Positions 56,601 through 63,216 of a DNA stretch of 64,000 bases are shown here, in pieces (the first letter of the stretch is position 1; each line of letters starts with the position of its first letter). The translations under genes were made by a program, and so were the position numbers. This stretch comes from an uncultured Bacteroidales bacterium (lineage in GTDB: Bacteria > Bacteroidota > Bacteroidia > Bacteroidales > UBA932), in contig URDD01000002.1 of assembly GCA_900546395.1 (NCBI GenBank), positions 23,560-87,559 on the forward strand. Reading direction: 5' to 3'. The notes under the pieces were generated by a model, which saw only the letters and a program-made list of their open reading frames with translations, had not been told where the DNA came from and did not search any database.

Positions 56601-56683
56601 TTTATTCTGACAGACAGGAAATACATATGGAAGGTGTAAGAAACGAGACAGATTATTCAGATAGAAAATCAAACAGTTTCTAA
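53630..56683 (+). CDS. GH2-family glycosidase, candidate beta-mannosidase
   Basis: About 1017 residues from ATG 53630; the open frame reaches back to a TTG at 53558, but 53630 gives a normal signal peptide (VALAAVATICFSVTDASA). The N-terminal jelly roll (SLAGEWDSSLGRCTLPGTTD; YTRNVFIPDSFSGKRLRLVM), the Ig-like domain and the TIM barrel are in GH2 order. Acid/base Glu is in MSLGNELHGD and the likely nucleophile Glu in VISHENCQFQSYPDF. About 200 extra C-terminal residues (SVLLLPDMKTVEENTAGG to IVSEFSVGKGKLMIC) look like a class I amidotransferase-like fold, common in this GH2 group. GH2 includes beta-mannosidases and beta-galactosidases; beta-mannosidase is inferred only from the locus. Last gene of the operon. 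Confidence 0.8.
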   Translation: MFVKCGFYIRMVAAVALAAVATICFSVTDASAWPLKADMESPEPRSDINEARFRKRISLAGEWDSSLGRCTLPGTTDENRLGPGNHDRSETGALTRLYPYRGKVLYTRNVFIPDSFSGKRLRLVMERTKPSILFVDGVELGRRNSLCVPHIYDLPEMTPGDHLISVSVDNSEGVLPRELSNSHALSESTQTDWNGIIGDFFIEARDSVCIASVQVYPDIDNMSAKVKVKILSHKDIRAEVEVSASYDSESGRISGKRTGKRREGSVGTGISRTAELCKGENILEYTVDVSDDFRLWSEFHPSVCLFNVRVGTEDCFDQMTVQSGMRDFSVSGTSFTINSFKTFLRGKHDACVFPLTGYPPMDAREWRKIFSIARQYGINHYRFHSWIPPRAAFDAADKEGVYLQIELPLWGEVARKNTELNSYLLEEGRRAVEEYGNHPSFVMMSLGNELHGDTSLMREWVDTLRSLDSRHLYCFGSNNSLGWDGPQEGEDFFVACRVGWGEGYSSQVRTTFAYVDAEKGGILNNTRPGTAGNYASAIAKSPIPVISHENCQFQSYPDFTQIDKYKGVLYPYNLEIFRDRLEKNGMSGQAETFSNASGKFAAECYKADLEYAFRTPGFGGFQMLDLQDYPGQGTALVGLLDAFMDSKGVISPEEFRSFCAPVVLLASFNDYCLTASDDLNACISVAAYEENDFVRPLSWSVRIEEVRSMSSGTVNPEDYLPSEMFKSGFPVLASGRFYAKVAQGQVSKVGDISVPLSSLPDYGMSYTLILHLESGEYSNDYRFWVYPDWRRLEGKANLSWRNDLENKGVMLSDRLDGEMKELLESGKSVLLLPDMKTVEENTAGGLFTPDFWNWTMFRTISENAGKEVSPGTLSVLNDPNHPLFNGFPCRGYSQWQWWSITRNSRPLILDDLQDYVPVVQVIDNVERAHKLGIVSEFSVGKGKLMICMTDLDALAGTPEGDAFLASLVRYLSSEDFHPSYKVTIEELCRILYSDRQEIHMEGVRNETDYSDRKSNSF

Positions 56684-56694
56684 ACAGGATATAT

Positions 56695-56702
56695 TATTTT
56701 TG
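56695..56702 (+). promoter_or_regulatory. -7 box (TATTTTTG) of the amidophosphoribosyltransferase gene
   Basis: TATTTTTG fits TAnnTTTG and lies 32 bases before ATG 56727. It separates this gene from the mannan operon, which ends at 56683. Confidence 0.5.
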
Positions 56703-56726
56703 CACCTTGATTTAGAAACTTATATT

Positions 56727-58601
56727 ATGAGTGAACTCATCAAACATGAATGCGGGATAGCCATGGTCAGGCTGCTGAAGCCGCTATCCTTTTATAGAGA
56801 GAAGTACGGGGATGCACTGTGGGGATTGAACAAGCTGTATCTGCTGATGGAGAAGCAGCATAACCGCGGGCAGGAAGGAGCCGGAATGGCTGCCGTAAAG
56901 CTGGATGCAAAACCAGGCCAGGAGTATATTTTCAGGGAAAGGGCTGAAGGCACAGGGGCGATTCAGGAGATTTTCGCCGCAGTAGGAAGGTCCATGGCTG
57001 ATTTCAGAAAGATGGAACCGGATGCAGGCGAGGAAGAACTTCCGTTTGCCGGCAATATGTATATGGGGCATTTGAGGTACAGTACAACAGGACGCTCCGG
57101 AGTATCGTATCTGCATCCTTTCCTGAGACGCAATAACTGGAGAAGCAGGAATCTTTCATTGGCTGGAAATTTCAACCTGACCAATGTGGATGAGATAATG
57201 GATTTTATCGTGTCACAGGGACAGCATCCAAGACATAATGCCGATACGTTTATCATTCTTGAACAACTGGGCTATCTTCTTGATGAGGAGGTGGAACGCA
57301 AGTTCAGAAAATTCCGGGAAGAAGGACTGGGCGGACAGGAGTTGAATGAGGCTATAGAAAGGAGTATAGATATTGAAGGTATTCTTCGAGAGGCTTCCGA
57401 GCATTGGGATGGCGGATACGTGGTTACAGGCCTGACCGGTAGCGGAGATTTGTTTGCTTTCCGTGATCCGCATGGAATCCGTCCCGCTTTCTGGTATGCC
57501 GATGATGAGGTCGTGGCGGTGGCATCGGAAAGGCCTGTAATCCAGACTGTTTTTGATCTTGATGTGGAAGTTGTGAAAGAACTGCTTCCGGGACAGGGGA
57601 TTGTTGTGCGTAGAGACGGTAGTATCAGGCTGAGCATGATTCATCAAGCAGTAAATGCAGCTCCATGTTCTTTCGAGAGGATTTATTTTTCAAGAGGAAG
57701 TGACAGAGACATCTACCGGGAGAGAAAAATGCTCGGACGCCTGTTGTCCGAAGATATTCTGAAGAGCATAGATTATGATATCGGGCATACTGTTTTTTCA
57801 TTTATCCCGAATACGGCTGAAGTGGCATATTACGGTATGATACAAGGACTTGAGGAGTGGCTTGACAAGAAGAAGGCAGAGGAAATATGCAGCCGGAAGA
57901 ATGAATTGGGGAGTGATGATATCAGGAGGATTCTTTCACGGAAGATAAGGACAGAGAAACTGGCTATCAAGGATATAAAGCTGCGTACCTTTATAGCGGA
58001 AGGGAACAGCCGCAATGATCTGGCGGCCCATGTCTATGATACGACTTACGGTACTGTGACTCCTGGAGTGGACTCCATAGTGGTGATTGACGACAGTATT
58101 GTGAGAGGAACGACATTGAAGCAGAGTATTGTCAGGATTTTGTGTAGGCACAGGCCGAAGAGAATCGTAGTAGTGTCATCTTCACCGCAGGTGAGGTATC
58201 CGGACTGCTATGGTATAGATATGTCCAGGATGGGAGAGTTTATAGCTTTCAATGCTGCGGTGGAATTGCTCCGTGAGCGCGGTATGATAAATATTCTGGA
58301 GGATGTATATGCAAGGAGCAAGGTACAGTGCGGACTTCCTAAAGAACAGGTCGTGAATTATGTAAAGGAAGTTTATGCTCCTTTTTCTGATGAAGAGATT
58401 TCAGAAAAAATTGCATCAATGATTACTCCTGAGGGATGTCAGTCAGAAATCAAGGTGATATATCAGTCTGTAGGCAGTCTGCATATGGCTTGCCCGGAGC
58501 ATTGCGGAGACTGGTATTTTTCAGGCAATTATCCTACTCCTGGAGGGAACCGGCTTGTGAATAGGTCATTCGTTGACTGGTACGAGAAAGTAATACTTTA
58601 A
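56727..58601 (+). CDS. purF: Amidophosphoribosyltransferase-like protein (PurF family)
   Basis: 624 residues, longer than the roughly 500 of classical PurF but normal for a second Bacteroidales form. The class II glutaminase nucleophile is Cys in KHECGIAMVRL (residue about 9), with MEKQHNRGQEGAG and GHLRYSTTGRSGV following. The phosphoribosyltransferase part has the PRPP loop VVIDDSIVRGTTLKQSIVRI and YPDCYGIDMSRMGEF. PurF makes 5-phosphoribosylamine, the first step of purine synthesis. Whether this is the main PurF or a paralogue cannot be told. It has its own promoter box and is unrelated to the mannan genes. Confidence 0.82.
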   Translation: MSELIKHECGIAMVRLLKPLSFYREKYGDALWGLNKLYLLMEKQHNRGQEGAGMAAVKLDAKPGQEYIFRERAEGTGAIQEIFAAVGRSMADFRKMEPDAGEEELPFAGNMYMGHLRYSTTGRSGVSYLHPFLRRNNWRSRNLSLAGNFNLTNVDEIMDFIVSQGQHPRHNADTFIILEQLGYLLDEEVERKFRKFREEGLGGQELNEAIERSIDIEGILREASEHWDGGYVVTGLTGSGDLFAFRDPHGIRPAFWYADDEVVAVASERPVIQTVFDLDVEVVKELLPGQGIVVRRDGSIRLSMIHQAVNAAPCSFERIYFSRGSDRDIYRERKMLGRLLSEDILKSIDYDIGHTVFSFIPNTAEVAYYGMIQGLEEWLDKKKAEEICSRKNELGSDDIRRILSRKIRTEKLAIKDIKLRTFIAEGNSRNDLAAHVYDTTYGTVTPGVDSIVVIDDSIVRGTTLKQSIVRILCRHRPKRIVVVSSSPQVRYPDCYGIDMSRMGEFIAFNAAVELLRERGMINILEDVYARSKVQCGLPKEQVVNYVKEVYAPFSDEEISEKIASMITPEGCQSEIKVIYQSVGSLHMACPEHCGDWYFSGNYPTPGGNRLVNRSFVDWYEKVIL

Positions 58602-58674
58602 GACCCTTCAGGAGTGCCGGATACATGGTTTCTCAATAACTTATTATCACTTCCGCCAGCTGTCATAGCCGGTG

Positions 58675-59600
58675 TCATAGCATCACTGCAGCGAGAGTGA
58701 CAGAGGAGATTATGAACCAGAGCAGGACTCCGAGCATAAGAGGTCTGCATCCGACTTTTTTTATGGCGGCAAGCGACAGTCCGCTTCCTATCAGGAACAA
58801 TGTCATGCTAAGCAGTTTGTGGGAGATTGTTACTACTGATTTGCACAAGGTTTCAGGCAGTCCGAGGTAAGTGTTCGCTACCATAGCCAGGATGAATAAT
58901 AGTATAAACCACGGAATCGAGATTTTCTTGCCTTTGCTTCTGAAAATAATGGTAGAGACGAGGGCAAGGGGAATTATCCAAAGTGCACGGGTAAGTTTAA
59001 CTGTCGTGGCGATTTTCAGAGCTTCTTCTCCATATGCCGCTCCTGCTCCTACTACTGAACTGGTGTCATGGATAGCGATTGCAGCCCACATTCCAAACTG
59101 TTCCTGAGTCAGGCCCAGGGCATGTCCGGCAGCGGGGAATACGAAGAGGGCAATCGCGTTAAGCAGGAATATCGTAGCAAGAGATACGGACATCTCTGAT
59201 CGTCATCTGCATCAATTACAGGTCCTACAGCCGCGATGGCGCTTCCTCCGCAGATTGCTGTTCCGCTTGAAATGAGATATGCGTTTTTCTTTCCTATTTT
59301 CAACAGTTTTCCCAGCAGGACACCTGCAATCATGACACCTGTCACTGATATGATTGTGAATAACATACCTTCTTTTCCTGCTGCCAGGGACTCGTGTAGG
59401 TTCATTCCGAACCCGAGGCCGACGACAGATACCTGAAGTGCTATTTTAGAAGCTTTTTTGGCAAATTGAGGATATGCATTTCCGATAGTTAGTGCCATTA
59501 TGATTCCGGATAGCAAAGCGACGGCAGGGGACTCGAAAGCTGAGATGGCAAGCAGTAAAATGAAAACGAGGCATTTGGCCCAATGAGGAATTCTGTCCAT
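58675..59600 (-). pseudogene. yeiH: YeiH-type putative sulfate exporter, broken by a two-base frameshift
   Basis: Two overlapping frames together spell a full exporter of about 310 residues. The N-terminal part starts MDRIPHWAKCLVFILLLAIS (ATG at 59600) and runs to AICGGSAIAAVGPVIDADDD. The second frame resumes MSVSLATIFLLNAIALFVFP and continues through IAIHDTSSVVGAGAAYG to the end at 58675. The break is at about 59194-59197, where the - strand reads CAGAGATG; removing one AG gives CAGATG and restores the frame. The family has about ten membrane segments and is thought to export sulfate or related anions. A LysR gene precedes it, as in the E. coli yeiE/yeiH pair. Real mutation and base error are both possible. 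Confidence 0.8.
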
Positions 59601-59623
59601 AATCTTTGTGTTTTTAACTGCTG

Positions 59624-59631
59624 CAAAGATA
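59624..59631 (-). promoter_or_regulatory. -7 box (TATCTTTG) of the yeiH-like gene
   Basis: The + strand reads CAAAGATA. Transcription would start near 59617, 17 bases before the ATG at 59600. The LysR-type palindrome at 59675-59689 is centred about 65 bases upstream of that point. Confidence 0.6.
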
Positions 59632-59674
59632 TGAGTAGAATTACTTCGCAGGTAATACAAAATGGCTATAGCCT

Positions 59675-59689
59675 ATAACCATAGGTTAT
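59675..59689. promoter_or_regulatory. LysR-type operator (T-N11-A palindrome)
   Basis: ATAACC-ATA-GGTTAT is a perfect six-base inverted repeat around three bases and contains T-N11-A (76 to 88 of 59600). It lies between the LysR gene and yeiH, centred near -65 of the predicted start, the classic recognition position for LysR proteins. Confidence 0.65.
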
Positions 59690-59724
59690 GGAGCTGTCGT
59701 TTTCAGTTTGCCGGGGAATCTGAT

Positions 59725-60618
59725 TTAGTAATTGTCCTTTACATAATGCGTTATAAAACTGATGAACCTCTCGGCAAGTGAATTATGTTCTCCGGAACAA
59801 GTGACGCAAGTAAACTCTCTGGTGAAATCAATGTCTTCCAGTCCGATAATCTTAAGTTCTCCGGATGCCAGCTCTTTTCTGACAGCGGCAGCAGATACTA
59901 TTGAAATGGCATCAGTGGCTTTGATATATGACTTTATGGCTTCACTGCTGCCGAGAGACGCCACAACATTGAAAGACGAGAGACTGAAACCGGATTCTTC
60001 AAGCCGCTTCGCAATCAATTCAAGCGTTCCGGAACCGCTTTCTCTTATTACCAGAGGTATTGAACGCAGTGTCTGCAGTTTATACGGACCGCATAGTCTG
60101 CTGGCTGCATTGGCTATGGCAACGAGCCTGTCGTCTGCAAGGTGTTCATAGTGAAGCCCGTTGCGTCTTGATATGTTTTCCGTAAAGCCAAGATCTATTT
60201 CATGGGCAAACAAAGCCTGCTCTATTTTTTCGCTGTTGTCGGATGTCAGAGTGATTCTTATGTCAGGAAAACTCCTGCTGAATCTGGCGATCATTTCGGG
60301 GAGGACATACTGTGAAATCGTCGTGCTTGCCCCCAGACGCAACTCGCCCTGTACTGCCTTGTCAAGCAGCTTCATTTCATATTCCATCTGAAGATAAAGA
60401 GAGGTTATGCGTTCGCACCACCTCTCCATTATATGGCCGGCTTCAGTAAGCTCCAGCTTCGACCCATGTCTGGCGAAAAGTTTTACCCCGTACAAGTTTT
60501 CAAGTTCGCTTATATGCTTGCTTACTGCCGGCTGCGAGATGTACAACTGCTCGGCGCAGCGGGTGAAACTTAATGTCCTGGCAGCCGTAAGAAAAACTTT
60601 CAGCCTGAAATCCTGCAT
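59725..60618 (-). CDS. LysR-family transcription regulator (YeiE/CysB-like)
   Basis: 297 residues. The N-terminal winged helix shows FLTAARTLSFTRCAEQLYIS followed by QPAVSKHISELENLYG, the LysR signature. The C-terminal half is the periplasmic-binding-like effector domain (GELRLGASTTISQYVLPEMI; LVIRESGSGT). LysR proteins control a neighbouring gene in response to a small molecule. The next gene downstream on the same strand is the YeiH-type exporter, with a LysR-type palindrome between them. It starts 13 bases after the DJ-1 gene, so the two may be co-transcribed. Confidence 0.88.
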   Translation of the reverse strand: MQDFRLKVFLTAARTLSFTRCAEQLYISQPAVSKHISELENLYGVKLFARHGSKLELTEAGHIMERWCERITSLYLQMEYEMKLLDKAVQGELRLGASTTISQYVLPEMIARFSRSFPDIRITLTSDNSEKIEQALFAHEIDLGFTENISRRNGLHYEHLADDRLVAIANAASRLCGPYKLQTLRSIPLVIRESGSGTLELIAKRLEESGFSLSSFNVVASLGSSEAIKSYIKATDAISIVSAAAVRKELASGELKIIGLEDIDFTREFTCVTCSGEHNSLAERFISFITHYVKDNY

Positions 60619-60631
60619 AGTGTCTTTTGGT

Positions 60632-61222
60632 CTAACATATTGTATTTGATAGCATTATGCTTCGAGCTACATTCTCGGCGGTCTGATTACCCTTGACATG
60701 TGCCACGATGGCAAGCCCGAAGTCTATTGCATAACCGGCACCGCGGCCTGTGATTATATTGCCGTCATTTTCCACACCATTGGCCGTATGGCATACGCCT
60801 TTTTCTTCGAGAGCCGGCTCGAAACCGTCATAGCATGTCATCTTCTTGCCTTTAAGGTCAGGAAGTTTGCTGAGAACAACACTTGGCGCGGCACATATTG
60901 CTGCTACGCAACCGCCTTCTGCGTAATGTTTCAGCATCATTCCCATAAGCTCTTCACACTCTGCAAGATTTGTAGAGCCCGGCATTCCGCCTGGAAATAC
61001 CATTACATCTTTAGCGGATGTAATGCTGAAATCCGCTGATGCCTTGAATTCACTGAAGGTCAAGTCAGTGATTACAGGGATATTGTGGGAGCTGGTAACT
61101 TTTTTGTCTTCAGTGATGGAGACCATCCTTACTTCTATCCCGCCGCGACGTAGCATATCAACTGTCGCCAATGCCTCAGTCTCCTCGAAACCGTCGGCAA
61201 AAAACATATATGTCCCTTTCAT
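60632..61222 (-). CDS. DJ-1/PfpI-family protein
   Basis: 196 residues. The conserved Glu is in FFADGFEETEALATVDML, the Gly-rich turn is VFPGGMPGSTNL and the nucleophilic Cys is in VAAICAAPSVVL. The fold is that of the DJ-1/ThiJ group, variously reported as chaperone, deglycase or stress proteins; the role here is unknown. Its promoter box is at 61248-61255. It is first in a possible DJ-1, LysR, YeiH set on the - strand. Confidence 0.85.
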   Translation of the reverse strand: MKGTYMFFADGFEETEALATVDMLRRGGIEVRMVSITEDKKVTSSHNIPVITDLTFSEFKASADFSITSAKDVMVFPGGMPGSTNLAECEELMGMMLKHYAEGGCVAAICAAPSVVLSKLPDLKGKKMTCYDGFEPALEEKGVCHTANGVENDGNIITGRGAGYAIDFGLAIVAHVKGNQTAENVARSIMLSNTIC

Positions 61223-61247
61223 AATTTGAAATATATTTGTACAGTTC

Positions 61248-61255
61248 CAAATGTA
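61248..61255 (-). promoter_or_regulatory. -7 box (TACATTTG) of the DJ-1 gene
   Basis: The + strand reads CAAATGTA. It lies 26 bases before the ATG at 61222. A CAA (TTG on the - strand) 22 bases further upstream is a possible partner. Confidence 0.5.
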
Positions 61256-61320
61256 GCAAAATTATCTGTATATGGTGCAATAGCTTTACTTTCTTTTGTC
61301 ATCAGTCTGTTTGCCGCGTG

Positions 61321-61351
61321 TTGATATTATGGCTCGCTTTTTCTAACTTTG
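61321..61351 (+). promoter_or_regulatory. Promoter of the second GH5_7 mannanase gene
   Basis: TAACTTTG at 61344-61351 with TTG at 61321-61323, 20 bases apart. ATG 61406 is 55 bases downstream. The promoter is separate from the main mannan operon. Confidence 0.6.
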
Positions 61352-61405
61352 CATCATTTCTATTTGGCTTATATTGCTTTTTGAAAGTGAGAAATAATTA
61401 TAATT

Positions 61406-62725
61406 ATGAAAAGTTTTATTGCGTCTCTTTGCCTTTCATCATTCTTGTTTTCCGTTTCATCCTGCGGTTCTGCCGATGACTGCTCCGGTTTTGTGTCCGT
61501 AGAAGACGGATTTTTCAAATCAGGAGAAGAAGCGCCGTTATATTATATAGGGACCAATTTCTGGTACGGCCCTATCCTGGCGTCAGATACTGAGTATGGA
61601 GACAACGCACGTCTGGAGTCGGAACTTGATACCTTGAAAAATCTTGGAATAGAAAACCTGCGTGTTCTTGTGGGGATAGACGGGGCTTCCGGAACAGAGG
61701 TAAAAGTGCAGCCGTCACTGCAGACCGCTCCTGGAGTATATGATGAAAAGCTGCTTGAAGGTCTCGACAGGTTCATGGCTGAACTAGGTAAAAGGAATAT
61801 GAAAGCTGTGCTTTATCTGACGAATTCGTGGGAATGGTCCGGGGGATTCGGTCAGTATCTGGAATGGGCAGGTGAAGGAGATGTCGTATTGCCTGTCAGG
61901 GACGGATGGAAGCCTTTTACTGAATATACATCACGTTTTATGTTCAATGAAAAGGCAAAGAGCATGGTGGCAGACCATATAAGGAAGATTGTTTCCAGAG
62001 TCAATACGGTGACAGGAAAGCCGTACAGTGAAGATTCTGCAATATTTTCCTGGCAGATAGCCAATGAGCCTCGCTGTTTTTCTTCATCTCCTGAAAGCAA
62101 AAAGGCTTTTGCAGACTGGATATGGTCAACTGCCGCTTTAATCAAATCACTTGACCAAAACCATATGGTTTCTACCGGAAGTGAGGGATATTATGGCTGC
62201 GAAAGCGATATGGATTTGTTTGAGAAGATTCACTCCTGTCCTGATATTGACTATCTTAATATACATATTTGGCCATATAACTGGAATTGGGTTGAAAAAG
62301 AGACCCTTGAAAGCGGCCTCGATGAAGCTGTAGCAAAGACAGACAAATATATTGATGCACATATTTCAGTGGCAGAGCGTTGCGGAAAGCCTATAGTCCT
62401 TGAAGAATTCGGATGGCCGAGAGACGGGGTGTCATACTCAAAAGAAGCTCCTGTTACTGTAAAGGACAGATATTACAGGCATGTTCTGGAAAGGGTAGTG
62501 AAAGCGAAAAAGGACGGAGGCAAACTGGCCGGTGCAAACTTCTGGGGATGGGGCGGTTCTGCGAGGCAAGCTGTCGGAAGAGTGAACTGGCTTCCGGGAG
62601 ACGATTATTGCTGTGACCCGGCCCATGAGCCCCAAGGCTTCTATTCTGTTTATCTTTCTGACACATCAACGATAGAAGTGATAAAGAATGTCCAGAAACA
62701 GTTGTCAGATATAGAAAAGCCTTGA
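61406..62725 (+). CDS. GH5_7 beta-mannanase lipoprotein, paralogue without esterase domain
   Basis: 439 residues. The lipobox is SVSSCGSADD with Cys about 20 and acidic residues soon after, which suggests surface export. The whole length aligns with residues 20-430 of the GH5_7-CE7 protein at 32109-34610: FIGTNFWYGP is YIGTNFWYGP here. Acid/base Glu is in WQIANEPRCF and nucleophile Glu in VLEEFGWPRDG. It stops where the other protein passes into its linker. Family knowledge gives endo-beta-mannanase activity. It has its own promoter and is followed by a small lipoprotein gene and a GH3 remnant, so this may be what is left of a second mannan locus. Confidence 0.88.
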   Translation: MKSFIASLCLSSFLFSVSSCGSADDCSGFVSVEDGFFKSGEEAPLYYIGTNFWYGPILASDTEYGDNARLESELDTLKNLGIENLRVLVGIDGASGTEVKVQPSLQTAPGVYDEKLLEGLDRFMAELGKRNMKAVLYLTNSWEWSGGFGQYLEWAGEGDVVLPVRDGWKPFTEYTSRFMFNEKAKSMVADHIRKIVSRVNTVTGKPYSEDSAIFSWQIANEPRCFSSSPESKKAFADWIWSTAALIKSLDQNHMVSTGSEGYYGCESDMDLFEKIHSCPDIDYLNIHIWPYNWNWVEKETLESGLDEAVAKTDKYIDAHISVAERCGKPIVLEEFGWPRDGVSYSKEAPVTVKDRYYRHVLERVVKAKKDGGKLAGANFWGWGGSARQAVGRVNWLPGDDYCCDPAHEPQGFYSVYLSDTSTIEVIKNVQKQLSDIEKP

Positions 62726-62747
62726 TGATAGTTACTTACATGTGAAT

Positions 62748-63134
62748 ATGATTATGGAAAAGATTATTTTTTTTGCGAGTGTCATCTTGCTTGCATTCAC
62801 TTCTTGTGGCAAGGATTATCCTGAATATAGTGGAAATGGAGGCCAGGGCGGAAGTGACGGACCTAAGGATAATATTACCCTGACTCCTCCGTCAGCAATA
62901 TTTTCTTCAGATGGAGGAGAGATAAAGGTCAAGGTATCGAGCCCTGGTGTGTGGTTTCTTCTCCCGGGTTCATATGATTGGGTCAAGGCCAGTGTCCAGA
63001 TGGGTGTTGATGGAGAGTCTGTTACATTCAAGGCTGAGCCAAACCCTGAATCAGAGGGAAGGGGACCGGTGGAGTTTACTTTTACCAGCGGGATGAAAAC
63101 AGTGAAGTTTTTAGCCACCCAGATAGCATCTTGA
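62748..63134 (+). CDS. Small lipoprotein with a BACON-like domain
   Basis: 128 residues from ATG 62748 (ATG 62754 and GTG 62742 are alternatives). The lipobox is AFTSCGKD. After a Gly-rich linker (GNGGQGGSDG) comes one beta-sandwich resembling BACON domains: ITLTPPSAIFSSDGGEIKVK, VKASVQMGVDGESVTFKAEP and MKTVKFLATQ. BACON domains are found in Bacteroidetes glycan proteins as spacers or binding parts. It follows the mannanase gene by 22 bases and precedes the GH3 remnant, so it may be co-expressed with the mannanase. The role is unknown. Confidence 0.7.
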   Translation: MIMEKIIFFASVILLAFTSCGKDYPEYSGNGGQGGSDGPKDNITLTPPSAIFSSDGGEIKVKVSSPGVWFLLPGSYDWVKASVQMGVDGESVTFKAEPNPESEGRGPVEFTFTSGMKTVKFLATQIAS

Positions 63135-63216
63135 GACTGCTGTCGGCACGGAAATGATTCAGTTTTGATAATGCGTTGATTGGTTGTATAGTACAAGTTT
63201 ATTCGACGGAAAATTG

